A model generated the notes under the pieces. That model made no database searches and was not told the DNA's origin. It saw nothing but the letters and a program-made list of their open reading frames with translations. 64,000 bases of DNA, taken from assembly GCA_024169445.1 (NCBI GenBank), contig JALKFA010000001.1:1116001-1180000 (forward strand). Direction: 5' to 3'. The DNA comes from Buttiauxella agrestis ATCC 33320. GTDB taxonomy: Bacteria > Pseudomonadota > Gammaproteobacteria > Enterobacterales > Enterobacteriaceae. Shown one piece after another: positions 24,557 to 38,213 of the stretch. The position numbers were made by a program, and so were the translations under genes. The first letter of the stretch is position 1. Every line of letters begins with the position of its first letter.

Positions 24557-25483
24557 ATGAATATTCGTGATCTTGAATACCTGGTGGCGTTATCTGAACA
24601 TCGTCACTTTCGCCGGGCAGCGGATGCCTGCCACGTCAGTCAGCCAACGCTGAGCGGCCAGATTCGTAAACTTGAAGATGAGCTCGGCGTAATGTTGCTT
24701 GAGCGCACTAGCCGAAAAGTATTGTTCACTCAGGCAGGTTTACTGCTGGTGGATCAGGCGCGTACTGTGCTGCGCGAAGTTAAAGTCCTGAAAGAGATGG
24801 CGAGCCAACAAGGCGAAGCGATGTCCGGGCCGCTACACATTGGTTTGATCCCAACCGTTGGGCCTTATCTGCTGCCGCAGATTATCCCGATGCTGCATAA
24901 AACTTTCCCCAAACTAGAAATGTATCTTCACGAAGCGCAAACCCATCAACTGCTTGCGCAGCTTGATAGCGGCAAGCTTGATTGTGCGATTCTGGCTTTG
25001 GTGAAAGAGAGCGAAGCGTTTATTGAAGTACCGTTATTCGACGAGCCGATGATGCTGGCGATTTATCAGGATCACCCATGGGCCGAGCGCGATCGCGTCC
25101 CGTTGTCTGATTTAGCGGGTGAAAAGCTGCTGATGCTGGAAGACGGGCATTGCCTGCGCGATCAGGCGCTGGGTTTCTGTTTTGAAGCGGGTGCAGACGA
25201 AGATACGCATTTCCGTGCAACTAGCCTTGAAACGCTGCGTAACATGGTTGCGGCAGGCAGTGGAATTACATTATTACCTGCGCTGGCCGTGCCGAATGAG
25301 CGTTGCCGTGATGGTGTCGTCTATCTGCCATGTTATAAACCAGAACCGCGCCGGACTATCGGCCTGGTTTATCGTCCGGGTTCTCCGCTGCGTGGTCGCT
25401 ATGAGCAACTCGCAGAGGCCATCCGTACACACATGGATGGCCATTTTGAGCCAGCGTTAAAACAAGCGGTTCAAGCCGTTTAG
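24557..25483 (+). CDS. oxyR: OxyR, hydrogen peroxide sensor and LysR-family regulator
   Basis: OxyR activates katG, ahpCF, dps, oxyS and others when C199 and C208 form a disulfide. Both cysteines are present ([16 protein letters not shown]). The N-terminal winged HTH (about 1-60) is almost identical to E. coli. The protein has 308 residues, three more than E. coli, owing to a slightly longer tail. GGAGG precedes the ATG. It overlaps the convergent sthA by 27 bp at the 3' end. Confidence 0.98.
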   Translation: MNIRDLEYLVALSEHRHFRRAADACHVSQPTLSGQIRKLEDELGVMLLERTSRKVLFTQAGLLLVDQARTVLREVKVLKEMASQQGEAMSGPLHIGLIPTVGPYLLPQIIPMLHKTFPKLEMYLHEAQTHQLLAQLDSGKLDCAILALVKESEAFIEVPLFDEPMMLAIYQDHPWAERDRVPLSDLAGEKLLMLEDGHCLRDQALGFCFEAGADEDTHFRATSLETLRNMVAAGSGITLLPALAVPNERCRDGVVYLPCYKPEPRRTIGLVYRPGSPLRGRYEQLAEAIRTHMDGHFEPALKQAVQAV

Positions 25484-26857
25484 TGCCGCAACCCGATAGG
25501 CTTCCGCCATAGTCGGGTAGTTGAAGGTGGTGTTAACAAAGTACTCAATCGTGTTGCCGCCACCTTTCTGCTCCATAATCGCCTGGCCGATGTGAATAAT
25601 TTCAGCCGCGCGCTCACCGAAGCAGTGAATACCTAAAATCTCTTTTGTCTCGCGATGGAAGAGAATTTTTAGCGTACCCACGTTCATGCCAACAATTTGT
25701 GCACGAGCCAGGTGCTTGAACTGAGCCCGTCCTACTTCGTACGGCACTTTCATCGAGGTCAATTGCTGTTCGGTTTTGCCGACGGAGCTGATTTCCGGAA
25801 TGGTATAAATACCGGTCGGAATATCTTCAATCAGATGAGCAGTCGCTTCGCCTTTGACCATCGCTTGCGCGGCAATTCGCCCCTGATCGTAGGCCGCAGA
25901 TGCCAGGCTTGGATAACCAATCACATCGCCAACGGCATAAATATGCGGCTGTGCAGTCTGGTACATGCTGTTGACCTTCAACAGACCACGGCCATCCGCT
26001 TCCAGCCCGACATTTTCCAGTGACAATGAATCGGTATTACCGGTGCGTCCGTTGGCATAAAGCAGGCAGTCAGCTTTCACTTTTTTGCCTGATTTCAACG
26101 AGACAATCACACCATCTTCCACACCTTCGATTTTCTCGAACTCTTCGTTGTGGCGAATAACGACACCGCTATTCCAGAAGTGATAAGAGAGCGAATCGGA
26201 CATCTCTTGATCGAGAAACGCCAGCAGGCGATCGCGGGTGTTAATCAAATCAACCTTAACGTTCATGCCACGGAAAATCGACGCATACTCGCAACCAATT
26301 ACCCCAGCACCATAAATAATGACGTGGCGTGGTTCGTGGTGCAGGTTAAGAATGGAATCGCTGTCGTACACGCGTGGGTGGCTGAAATCGACTTCTGGTG
26401 GACGATAAGGGCGTGAACCACAGGCGATAATAAATTTATCGGCGGTGATCATTTCTACCGAGCCATCGTGGCATTCCAGCGAGATGGTGTGTTCATCTAC
26501 AAAACGTGCATCGCCCTGCAGCATCTCGCAGCGGTTGCGCTCGTAGAAGCTCTGGCGCATGCGAGTTTGTTGGTTAATAACGCTGTCGGCGTGATTAAGA
26601 ATGTCGGCGAAGGAAGAACGGAGAAGATGGGTGTGGTCGCTGTATAAAGGGTTTTGATTAAATTCGATAATGCGGCTGACGGCGTGGCGGAGAGCTTTCG
26701 AGGGGATGGTTCCCCAGTGGGTACAACCGCCACCCACATTATGGTAGCGCTCGACGACAGCTACCCTTGCTCCAAGTTTCACCAGCCCCATTGCAGCGCC
26801 TTCGCCGCCAGGACCGGAACCAATTACTATTGCGTCATAATCGTAGGTGTGTGACAT
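25457..26857 (-). CDS. sthA: SthA, soluble pyridine nucleotide transhydrogenase
   Basis: FAD enzyme that transfers hydride between NADPH and NAD+ in the cytoplasm. It belongs to the pyridine nucleotide-disulfide reductase fold, with GSGPGGEG (13-20) for FAD binding. It has C45 followed by T50 where true disulfide reductases have a second cysteine, the known hallmark of SthA. The 466 residues equal E. coli. Its 3' end overlaps the end of oxyR on the other strand by 27 bp, and fabR is divergent upstream. Confidence 0.97.
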   Translation of the reverse strand: MSHTYDYDAIVIGSGPGGEGAAMGLVKLGARVAVVERYHNVGGGCTHWGTIPSKALRHAVSRIIEFNQNPLYSDHTHLLRSSFADILNHADSVINQQTRMRQSFYERNRCEMLQGDARFVDEHTISLECHDGSVEMITADKFIIACGSRPYRPPEVDFSHPRVYDSDSILNLHHEPRHVIIYGAGVIGCEYASIFRGMNVKVDLINTRDRLLAFLDQEMSDSLSYHFWNSGVVIRHNEEFEKIEGVEDGVIVSLKSGKKVKADCLLYANGRTGNTDSLSLENVGLEADGRGLLKVNSMYQTAQPHIYAVGDVIGYPSLASAAYDQGRIAAQAMVKGEATAHLIEDIPTGIYTIPEISSVGKTEQQLTSMKVPYEVGRAQFKHLARAQIVGMNVGTLKILFHRETKEILGIHCFGERAAEIIHIGQAIMEQKGGGNTIEYFVNTTFNYPTMAEAYRVAALNGLNRLF

Positions 26858-27050
26858 GGTAAGGCTTACCTGTTCTTATACATAAAAGCAACACGATGGT
26901 AACATCAACGCCGGGATAACCCAATTGTCGTTGTGCTTTTTACTGCGTAACGCGAGGATGGTCGCGTAAACAATCATTCACAATCCTGTATAAAAGCAGT
27001 TAAGTTATTCTCTGGTATAGTGCGGGCTCGATTTAAGGGATTCAGGCAAC

Positions 27051-27695
27051 ATGATGGGTGTAAGAGCGCAACAAAAAGAAAAAACCAGGCGTTCTCTGGT
27101 AGAAGCCGCGTTTAGCCAGTTAAGTGCTGAACGAAGTTTTGCCAGCCTGAGTTTGCGCGAGGTCGCTCGTGAGGCTGGTATTGCGCCAACATCGTTTTAT
27201 CGCCATTTCCGTGACGTTGATGAGCTTGGGCTGACAATGGTCGACGAGAGTGGACTGATGCTGCGCCAGTTAATGCGCCAGGCCCGCCAAAGAATTGCCA
27301 AAGGAGGAAGCGTAATTCGTACCTCCGTCTCAACATTTATGGAATTTATCGGTAATAATCCCAACGCGTTCCGTTTGCTTTTACGTGAGCGTTCTGGAAC
27401 GTCAGCCGCATTTCGTGCCGCCGTCGCGCGTGAAATTCAGCACTTTATTGCGGAACTTGCTGATTATCTGGAACTCGAAAATCGTATGTCGCGCAGCTTT
27501 ACTGAAGCGCAGGCAGAAGCGATGGTGACGATTGTTTTTAGTGCTGGTGCCGAAGCGTTAGACGTCGATGCCGATCAGCGTCGTCAGCTTGAAGAGCGTC
27601 TGGTACTTCAGTTGCGCATGATTTCCAAAGGTGCGTATTACTGGTATCGCCGGGAGCAAGAAAAAATGGCATTGGCTCAAATATCTGAAGAGTGA
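27051..27695 (+). CDS. fabR: FabR, TetR-family repressor of unsaturated fatty acid synthesis genes
   Basis: FabR represses fabA and fabB in response to unsaturated acyl thioesters. The 214 residues carry a TetR-type HTH ([20 protein letters not shown], about 34-53) that is identical or nearly so to E. coli; only the C-terminal tail differs clearly. It starts with ATG at 27051. yijD follows 14 nt after the stop, so they form a two-gene unit, as in E. coli. Confidence 0.97.
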   Translation: MMGVRAQQKEKTRRSLVEAAFSQLSAERSFASLSLREVAREAGIAPTSFYRHFRDVDELGLTMVDESGLMLRQLMRQARQRIAKGGSVIRTSVSTFMEFIGNNPNAFRLLLRERSGTSAAFRAAVAREIQHFIAELADYLELENRMSRSFTEAQAEAMVTIVFSAGAEALDVDADQRRQLEERLVLQLRMISKGAYYWYRREQEKMALAQISEE

Positions 27696-27709
27696 ATGAA
27701 GGAAGAGCA

Positions 27710-28066
27710 ATGAAACAGTTACAAGATAGAGGTACGCTCGGGTTAGCGTTTATTGCAGGCCTTGCGATCAACGGAACGTTTGCCGCAGTGTTCAGCTCGG
27801 TTGTGCCGTTTTCCATTTTTCCAATTATCGCGCTGGTGCTGACGGTGTACTGTTTGCATCAACGCTACCAAAACCGCACGATGCCGGTGGGTTTGCCAAG
27901 TATCGCAGCGGCTTGTTTCGTGTTGGGCGTGTTGCTGTATAGCGCAGTGGTACGCGCTGAATATCCAGCTATTGGCTCCAACTTCTTGCCAGCGGTTCTT
28001 TCGGTCGCATTGTTGTTTTGGATTGGTATTAAAATCCGCGCTCGTAAATCCCAGGTGACGGAATAG
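27710..28066 (+). CDS. yijD: YijD, small inner-membrane protein of unknown function
   Basis: 118 residues from the ATG at 27710, which has a GGAAGAG ribosome binding site; the frame is open six codons further up. Four hydrophobic stretches (about 11-30, 33-50, 62-80 and 96-112) suggest a polytopic membrane protein. It is similar over its full length to E. coli YijD (119), which belongs to a family of unknown function. The constant pairing with fabR suggests, but does not show, a link to membrane lipids. Confidence 0.93.
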   Translation: MKQLQDRGTLGLAFIAGLAINGTFAAVFSSVVPFSIFPIIALVLTVYCLHQRYQNRTMPVGLPSIAAACFVLGVLLYSAVVRAEYPAIGSNFLPAVLSVALLFWIGIKIRARKSQVTE

Positions 28067-28082
28067 CAGCCTGCTCTAAAAC

Positions 28083-28109
28083 AAAAATGGACGCCGAGGC
28101 GTCCGTTTT
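28083..28109. terminator. Bidirectional terminator between yijD and trmA
   Basis: GGACGCC and GGCGTCC around a 2-nt loop core, with A and T tracts on either side, in the gap between convergent genes. Confidence 0.85.
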
Positions 28110-28110
28110 G

Positions 28111-29211
28111 CTATTTGCGTGTTAGCCACACACCGCATTCCATATGGTGCGTGTACGGGAATTGGTCAAATAGCGCCAGCCGTGACACGTTATGGGTTTC
28201 GCTTAATGTTTCCAGGTTCTCGCAAAGGGTTTGCGGGTTGCAAGAGATATAAAGGATGCGCGGATACGCCTGCACCATCTTCACGGTGTCAGCATCCAGG
28301 CCGCTGCGCGGTGGATCGACGAAAATGGTTTCGCACTGGTAGCTTTTCAGGTCGATACCTTTCAGGCGGTTAAACTCGCGCACGCCATTCATCGCCTGGG
28401 TAAAATCTTCCGCGGCCATACGAATGATTTGCACGTTTTCAATTTCATTCGCTTCAATATTGTATTGCGCGGCAGCAACAGACGGCTTGGCGATTTCAGT
28501 TGCCAGCACGCGATTAAAGTTACGCGCCAGTGCCAGCGAGAAGTTACCGTTACCGCAATACAGTTCCAGCAGATCGCCTTTTGAACCGTGCGTGGCATCC
28601 AGCGCCCATTCCAGCATATGAACATTCATCGCCGCGTTGGGTTGCGTGAAACTGTTTTCCACCTGGCGATAAATCATCTCTTTACCGGCAACAGTCAAAC
28701 GCTCATCGATGAAATCCTGATCCAGCTCGATTTTGGTTTTGGTCGCACGGCCAATTAAATGAACATTGAAACCCTGAGCCCGCAGATTGTCGCGCAGTGC
28801 TTCAGCGTGTTGCTGCCACTCTTCACCCAATTTCCGGTGGTAAAGCATCGAGACAACCGCCTGGTTGCTCATCGTCGTCAGATAATCAATCTGGAAGAGT
28901 TTGTGGCGCAGGGCTGGGATGTCACGTACACCGTCGAGCATCGCAGGCATCAATGCATTGATCAGCGAACTAGCTGCCGGGAAGCTGTTGACCCGAATAC
29001 GTTGTTTGGTCTGGCTTTCAAACATGATGTGGTACAGGTCGTCTTCATCATGCCAGATACGAAATTCAGCACGCATCCGATAGTGGCTGGTTGGCGAACG
29101 GAACACCTCCGGCGCTGGTGCTGCAAAAGGGGCCATCATGCTTTGCAAGCGGGCGACTTTTTCGGCCAGTTGCGCGTCGTACTGTTCAATTGGGAGATGT
29201 TCGGGAGTCAT
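28111..29211 (-). CDS. trmA: TrmA, tRNA (uracil-54-C5) methyltransferase
   Basis: It makes ribothymidine 54 in the T loop of all tRNAs, and one position in tmRNA, using S-adenosylmethionine. The 366-residue length equals E. coli. The nucleophile C324 (SCNPQTL), the base E358 (HHMECG) and the SAM-binding [12 protein letters not shown] segment (about 215-226) are present. It is divergent from btuB; the promoters lie in the shared 369-bp gap with the riboswitch. Confidence 0.98.
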   Translation of the reverse strand: MTPEHLPIEQYDAQLAEKVARLQSMMAPFAAPAPEVFRSPTSHYRMRAEFRIWHDEDDLYHIMFESQTKQRIRVNSFPAASSLINALMPAMLDGVRDIPALRHKLFQIDYLTTMSNQAVVSMLYHRKLGEEWQQHAEALRDNLRAQGFNVHLIGRATKTKIELDQDFIDERLTVAGKEMIYRQVENSFTQPNAAMNVHMLEWALDATHGSKGDLLELYCGNGNFSLALARNFNRVLATEIAKPSVAAAQYNIEANEIENVQIIRMAAEDFTQAMNGVREFNRLKGIDLKSYQCETIFVDPPRSGLDADTVKMVQAYPRILYISCNPQTLCENLETLSETHNVSRLALFDQFPYTHHMECGVWLTRK

Positions 29212-29329
29212 GAGCTGCTACCTGTTAATAAAGTCAAACTACGCGGCGATTGTAGGGAATAGGTTGATGATGTCCAGTGCTGTTGCATTTTGATGTGTCT
29301 GGACAATCTTATTAACAAAATCGTAGCAT

Positions 29330-29515
29330 AGCGCTTCCGGCCTTTTTACATGAGTTAAAAGGGAACCCAGTGCAACTCTGGGGCTGACGCGCAGCGGTAA
29401 GGAACGGTGGGATGAGCGCCAAGTGCAGACACTGCTAAACAAAGCGGGAAGTCATCATCCAGTAGTCACACACCTCCAAGCCCGAAGACCTGCCGGTATA
29501 CGTCGCAATCTGCAT
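29330..29515 (+). promoter_or_regulatory. Cobalamin (vitamin B12) riboswitch of btuB
   Basis: The leader contains the conserved AAAGGGAACCCAGTGC and AGCGGTAAGGAACGG segments and, near its 3' end, the B12 box CCCGAAGACCTGCCGG. Its place, about 70 nt upstream of the btuB start, is that of the E. coli btuB adenosylcobalamin riboswitch, which blocks translation initiation when bound. Ends are approximate. Upstream, 29212-29329 should hold the btuB and trmA promoters. Confidence 0.92.
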
Positions 29516-29580
29516 AACTATCGCGTGCTATCGGTTATGTCTGCGGCATCCTTATTGGAAAGCGGATGCTTATTAAAATG

Positions 29581-31452
29581 ATGGTAAAAAAACTTTCGCT
29601 GCTTACGGCTCTGTCCGTAACGGCTTTTTCAGGCTGGGCGCAAGACAGCAATTCTGACGATACTCTGGTGGTAACGGCCAACCGTTTTCAGCAACCCGTC
29701 AATACCGTTCTGGCTCCCACTGATATTGTGACCCGGGAAGAGATCGACCAATGGCAGGCAAAATCGATGAACGATGTCATGCGTCGTTTACCTGGCGTCG
29801 ATATTGCTCAGTACGGTGGTCTTGGGCAGAGTTCTTCAATGTCTGTCCGTGGCACCAGCGCCAGCCATGTATTGGTGCTGGTGGATGGTATTCCGCTTGC
29901 CCGCCCTGGCATTTCCAACTCCTCGGATGTTAGCCAAATCCCGATTTCTTTAGTGCAGCGCGTGGAATACATTCGTGGCCCACGTTCCGCGGTTTACGGT
30001 TCTGGCGCGATTGGCGGCGTGGTTAACATCATCACGCAGAGCGATGAAGAAAAGTCGCAAATCAATGCGGGTGTGGGTTCGGATAGCTATCAGCAATATG
30101 ACGGTACCTGGCGCCAGCGTTTTGGCGATACGGTAGCGACAGTGTCTGGCTCATACGAAACCACTAAGGGTTTTAACGTTCAGCCGCATTCTACTTATAG
30201 CGGTGATAACGATAGAGATGGTTACCGTAGCAAAAGCTATTGGGCTGGCCTGGAGCATAAGTTTAGCGAGGAGTTTGACGGCTTCTTCCGTACTTATGGC
30301 TATTCCAACAACAGCGATTACGATTTAGGTGCGCCTCCTTATACTCCGGCGTATAGCGCAGACGAGCATCAACTCTATAACCAGAACTACGATGCGGGTC
30401 TGCGTTTCCATTCCGGGATCTACTCTTCGCAGCTGTTGGCGAGCTATCAAAAAGTGAAGGACTATAACTATAGCAGCGTGTATGGCCGCTATAACGACGG
30501 TACGACGCTCGACTATATGACCCAACGCAACGTCCAGTGGGGTAACAACTTTGTTGTCGGGAATGGCTCGATCAGCGCAGGTATTGACTGGCAGCAACAG
30601 CGTCTGACTTCTTCTGACACAGTCATGTCTGACAGTTATAACCGTGATAACACGGGCGTCTACTTGAGTGGTCAGCAGCAGTTTGGCGATGTGACCCTGG
30701 AAGCTTCAGGTCGTGAAGACCACGACGAGCAATTCGGTTGGCACGGTACATGGCAAACCGCGGCTGGATGGGAATTCGTTGAAGGGTATCGTGCGACAGT
30801 TTCTTATGGCACGGGCTTCCTTGCACCTTCCCTCGGGCAACAATATGGCTCCACGCGCTTTGGCATCGACTCCAATCCAAATCTGAAACCAGAAGAATCC
30901 AAGCAATGGGAAGCTGGGCTTGAAGGATTAACCGGTCCTGTGGACTGGCGTTTGTCTGCTTATCACTACACGATTGAAAATCTGATTACCTACTATTCCG
31001 ATCCGGTCACTTATGACGGGTCTTATGACAACATCAAATCTGCGACTATCAAAGGACTGGAATGGGTCGGTAGCGTGGATACTGGCATCTTTACTCATAA
31101 GCTAACGTTGCAGTATATGGATCCGCGTGATGACCAGAGTGATGAAGTGCTGGCTCGCCGCGCTAAGCGCCAGGCTAAGTACCAGCTCGACTGGGTGATG
31201 TTTAACGTGAATATGGATGTAGCGTGGCAGTATTACGGCAAACGCTACGACAACAACACCTCTGCTTATAACCCGACTCAGCAAATTTTGCCGAGTTATA
31301 GCACAGTTGATGTAGCGGCTTCATATCCGGTCACCTCTCATCTCACTGTTCGTGGTAGAATCGCCAACCTGTTCGATAAAGATTACGAGACGGTTTATGG
31401 CTATCAAACCCCAGGACGGGAATACTATCTCTCTGGCAGCTATACCTTCTAA
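29581..31452 (+). CDS. btuB: BtuB, TonB-dependent outer-membrane cobalamin receptor
   Basis: It imports vitamin B12 across the outer membrane with TonB energy. The start at 29581 gives 623 residues and a signal peptide ending GWA before QDSN; ATG codons at 29566 and 29578 are also in frame. The Ton box DTLVVTA is at 27-33, a plug domain with IRGPRSAVYGSGAIGGVVN follows, and a 22-strand barrel ends in the terminal SYTF. The N- and C-terminal parts match E. coli, but the barrel's middle is much more diverged and the protein is about nine residues longer. It overlaps murI by 56 nt. Confidence 0.95.
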   Translation: MVKKLSLLTALSVTAFSGWAQDSNSDDTLVVTANRFQQPVNTVLAPTDIVTREEIDQWQAKSMNDVMRRLPGVDIAQYGGLGQSSSMSVRGTSASHVLVLVDGIPLARPGISNSSDVSQIPISLVQRVEYIRGPRSAVYGSGAIGGVVNIITQSDEEKSQINAGVGSDSYQQYDGTWRQRFGDTVATVSGSYETTKGFNVQPHSTYSGDNDRDGYRSKSYWAGLEHKFSEEFDGFFRTYGYSNNSDYDLGAPPYTPAYSADEHQLYNQNYDAGLRFHSGIYSSQLLASYQKVKDYNYSSVYGRYNDGTTLDYMTQRNVQWGNNFVVGNGSISAGIDWQQQRLTSSDTVMSDSYNRDNTGVYLSGQQQFGDVTLEASGREDHDEQFGWHGTWQTAAGWEFVEGYRATVSYGTGFLAPSLGQQYGSTRFGIDSNPNLKPEESKQWEAGLEGLTGPVDWRLSAYHYTIENLITYYSDPVTYDGSYDNIKSATIKGLEWVGSVDTGIFTHKLTLQYMDPRDDQSDEVLARRAKRQAKYQLDWVMFNVNMDVAWQYYGKRYDNNTSAYNPTQQILPSYSTVDVAASYPVTSHLTVRGRIANLFDKDYETVYGYQTPGREYYLSGSYTF

Positions 31453-32263
31453 TACACGTCCCACCGTACTGGTTTTTGACTCCGGTGTCGGTGGGCTTTC
31501 TGTGTATGATGAAGTCCGGCAGCTTTTGCCTGACCTGCACTACATTTATGCTTTCGACAACGTAGCATTCCCCTACGGCGAGAAAAGCGAAGAGTTCATT
31601 GTTGAACGCGTAGTTGAAATTGTTACTGCGGTTCAGGAACGCTACCCACTCGCACTCGCCATCATCGCCTGTAATACGGCAAGTACCGTCTCACTTCCCG
31701 CTCTGCGTGAGAAATTCGCATTCCCTGTGGTGGGCGTCGTTCCTGCTATTAAGCCGGCAGCGCGTTTGACGACTAACGGCGTTGTAGGTTTGCTGGCGAC
31801 TCGCGGCACTGTTCGCCGCCCTTATACTCACGAACTGGTCGCACGCTTTGCGTCGGAATGCAAAATCGAAATGCTCGGTTCGGCAGAGCTGGTGGAATTA
31901 GCGGAAGCCAAGCTGCATGGTCAGCCTGTAGATCTTGAGGAACTACGCAAGATTCTTCGTCCATGGCTGCGAATGAAGGAGCCGCCAGATACCGTGGTAT
32001 TAGGTTGCACCCATTTCCCTCTATTAGAAGAAGAGTTGCTACAAGTCTTACCCGAAGGCACAAGGCTGATAGATTCCGGTGCTGCGATTGCTCGCCGTAC
32101 TGTATGGCTTTTAGAGCATGAATCTCCGCATGCTGTATCTTCTGATGAGAATATTGCATTCTGTATGGGGCTGACTCCTGAGATTGCACAATTAACACCC
32201 GTTTTGCAGCGTTATGGCTTCCCAAGACTAGAAAAACTGGCTGTTCATAGCAATTTTGAATAA
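31397..32263 (+). CDS. murI: MurI, glutamate racemase
   Basis: It supplies D-glutamate for peptidoglycan. The two catalytic cysteines are C92 (ACNTAS) and C204 (GCTHFP). From the ATG at 31397 it has 288 residues (E. coli 285), including the N-terminal extension (about 20 residues) that in E. coli binds the activator UDP-MurNAc-Ala. The start lies within btuB in another frame, giving a 56-nt overlap as in E. coli, so translation may be coupled. The rRNA operon follows. Confidence 0.97.
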   Translation: MAIKPQDGNTISLAAIPSNTRPTVLVFDSGVGGLSVYDEVRQLLPDLHYIYAFDNVAFPYGEKSEEFIVERVVEIVTAVQERYPLALAIIACNTASTVSLPALREKFAFPVVGVVPAIKPAARLTTNGVVGLLATRGTVRRPYTHELVARFASECKIEMLGSAELVELAEAKLHGQPVDLEELRKILRPWLRMKEPPDTVVLGCTHFPLLEEELLQVLPEGTRLIDSGAAIARRTVWLLEHESPHAVSSDENIAFCMGLTPEIAQLTPVLQRYGFPRLEKLAVHSNFE

Positions 32264-32299
32264 AAAATCGACGGTTGAAATAAAAATTGAAAATAGGGG

Positions 32300-32327
32300 T
32301 TGTCAGCCTCCAGAAAATCCCTATACT
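32300..32327 (+). promoter_or_regulatory. rRNA promoter P1
   Basis: TTGTCA (32300-32305), 16-nt spacer, TATACT (32322-32327), then the GC-rich discriminator GCGCCTCC typical of stringently controlled rrn P1. An A/T-rich UP-element-like tract lies immediately upstream (32263-32296). Fis sites are expected above it, within the end of murI. Confidence 0.9.
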
Positions 32328-32398
32328 GCGCCTCCACTGACACGGCACAACGGCTTACAAACCGGCCCGTCAGCCAGATGAAAAGCGAAAATAAACGC

Positions 32399-32426
32399 TT
32401 GACTCTGAAAGAGGAAAGCGTAATAT
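32399..32426 (+). promoter_or_regulatory. rRNA promoter P2
   Basis: TTGACT (32399-32404), 16-nt spacer and TAATAT (32421-32426), about 100 bp downstream of P1 as in E. coli rrn operons. Confidence 0.85.
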
Positions 32427-32465
32427 ACGCCACCTCGAGTTAGCAAGCGAAAGCGCCTAACTCAC

Positions 32466-32477
32466 TGCTCTTTAACA
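32466..32477 (+). promoter_or_regulatory. boxA antitermination site of the rRNA leader
   Basis: TGCTCTTTAACA is the rrn boxA sequence, where NusB/NusE load for rRNA antitermination. A second boxA-like TGCTCTTTAAAAA lies in the 16S-23S spacer near 34584. Confidence 0.9.
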
Positions 32478-32647
32478 ATTTATCAGACAATCTGTGTGGG
32501 CACTCGCAGGATTGATATCTCAGATACCTTCGGGTATCAAAAAAATATCAAGTCTTGAAGAGTGACCAAGCAGTAATTCATTTAAGTGAATTATTACGAA
32601 AGTTAATTTTTGAGCACCGCTTCACGAGTTGAAGCAAATCAAGCTTT

Positions 32648-34187
<1,540 letters not shown>

Positions 34188-34256
34188 CCTAATAGATACG
34201 AACTTGCGTAGTGCTCACACAGATTGTCTGATAGAAAACGAGCAGTAAAACCTTAT

Positions 34257-34333
<77 letters not shown>

Positions 34334-34415
34334 AACTTCTCTCCATGCTGTGTTGCGACCCCGCTCACATACTTTAGTATGCTTCGCGGTGACGCGCCTT
34401 GCCTGATGAGAAGTT
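34334..34415. repeat. Palindromic insert between tRNA-Ile and tRNA-Ala
   Basis: 82 nt bounded by perfect inverted ends AACTTCTC and GAGAAGTT. Its centre is the perfect hairpin CATACTTTAGTATG, framed by CCGC and GCGG. The layout and the CGCCTTGCC tail recall ERIC-like or other mobile intergenic repeats, but it is shorter than ERIC. It begins directly after the CCA end of tRNA-Ile. Confidence 0.65.
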
Positions 34416-34447
34416 AAAGGTAAATCAAAAGGTTTTACGAAATCGAT

Positions 34448-34523
34448 GGGGCTATAGCTCAGCTGGGAGAGCGCCTGCCTTGCACGCAGGAGGTCAGCGG
34501 TTCGATCCCGCTTAGCTCCACCA
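34448..34523 (+). tRNA. alaT-like: tRNA-Ala (TGC)
   Basis: 76 nt with encoded CCA end, anticodon TGC. Against E. coli as I recall it, the T stem has a paired exchange (AGCGG with CCGCT instead of TGCGG with CCGCA) and position 32 is C, before TTGCAC. The fold is intact. Confidence 0.98.
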
Positions 34524-34623
34524 TCATTTCATGCTCACCCAATACTTCTAAGTGTACTGTTTAACAGTGTGCTGAGAAGTATTTGCTCTTTAAAAATCCG
34601 GAACAAGCTGAAAATTGAAACGA

Positions 34624-34669
34624 CACACTGTTTCCTTTCTCCGTAATAAGAAAGGAAAATGCGGTGTGT
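34624..34669 (+). other. Hairpin in the rRNA spacer before 23S
   Basis: A perfect 10-bp stem TTTCCTTTCT with AGAAAGGAAA, extended by outer ACAC/GTGT pairing, lies 60 nt upstream of 23S and downstream of a boxA-like sequence. It is likely an RNA processing or folding element of the precursor; function is inferred only. Confidence 0.5.
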
Positions 34670-34729
34670 TCGAGTCTCTCAAATTTTCGCAACATCGATT
34701 GTGTCTTACGAGACATCTTCGGGTTGTGA

Positions 34730-37638
<2,909 letters not shown>

Positions 37639-37747
37639 ACAACACCGAAGGTGTTTTGGTTGAGAGACTATGACATTTGATTTTCAGCTTGAACCGAGAT
37701 TAAGTTGATGGTTGTGTGAATAACGCAACGGTTAACAAAACAGAATA

Positions 37748-37867
37748 TGCCTGGCGGCACTAGCGCGGTGGTCCCACCTGACCCCATGCCGAACTCAGAA
37801 GTGAAACGCCGTAGCGCCGATGGTAGTGTGGGGTCTCCCCATGCGAGAGTAGGGAACTGCCAGGCTC
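37748..37867 (+). rRNA. rrf: 5S ribosomal RNA
   Basis: 120 nt from TGCCTGGCGG to CTGCCAGGCTC, almost identical to E. coli 5S apart from a few changes near positions 12-14 and at the 3' end. Confidence 0.97.
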
Positions 37868-37925
37868 CAAATTCAAAGCAGTAAAAGCCAGACTGTGACA
37901 TCTGGTGGTAGTAAAGAAATTCGGT

Positions 37926-38002
37926 GGAGCGGTAGTTCAGTCGGTTAGAATACCTGCCTGTCACGCAGGGGGTCGCGGGTTCGAGTCCCGTCCGTTCCGC
38001 CA
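37926..38002 (+). tRNA. aspT-like: tRNA-Asp (GTC)
   Basis: 77 nt with encoded CCA, anticodon GTC in CTGTCAC. It is distal in the rRNA operon, as aspT is behind E. coli rrnC. Confidence 0.98.
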
Positions 38003-38057
38003 CTTATTAAAAATATTATGCCTGCTAAATTAGCGGGCTTAATAATAAGCGTTCTTT

Positions 38058-38133
38058 AGGGGCGTAGCTCAGTTGGTAGAGCACCGGTCTCCAAAACCGG
38101 GTGTCGCGAGTTCGAGTCTCTCCGCCCCTGCCA
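38058..38133 (+). tRNA. trpT-like: tRNA-Trp (CCA)
   Basis: 76 nt with encoded CCA end, anticodon CCA in CTCCAAA. It follows tRNA-Asp at the end of the rRNA operon, as trpT does in E. coli rrnC. hdfR comes next on the opposite strand. Confidence 0.98.
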
Positions 38134-38140
38134 TATAATG

Positions 38141-38169
38141 ATCCTTTGCTTCGGCAAAGGATTTTTTTT
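38141..38169 (+). terminator. Terminator of the rRNA operon
   Basis: A 9-bp stem ATCCTTTGC/GCAAAGGAT closed by a TTCG tetraloop and followed by seven T's, 7 nt after tRNA-Trp. Confidence 0.95.
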
Positions 38170-38213
38170 GTCTAAAATTCCTCAAAATTCTTCCCCAAAA
38201 CTACAAAAGCGCA

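Noticed and set aside
24379-24570. A 63-codon frame on the plus strand upstream of oxyR
   Set aside because: It covers the oxyS gene and OxyR site on the opposite strand and runs into oxyR in another frame; it is noise.
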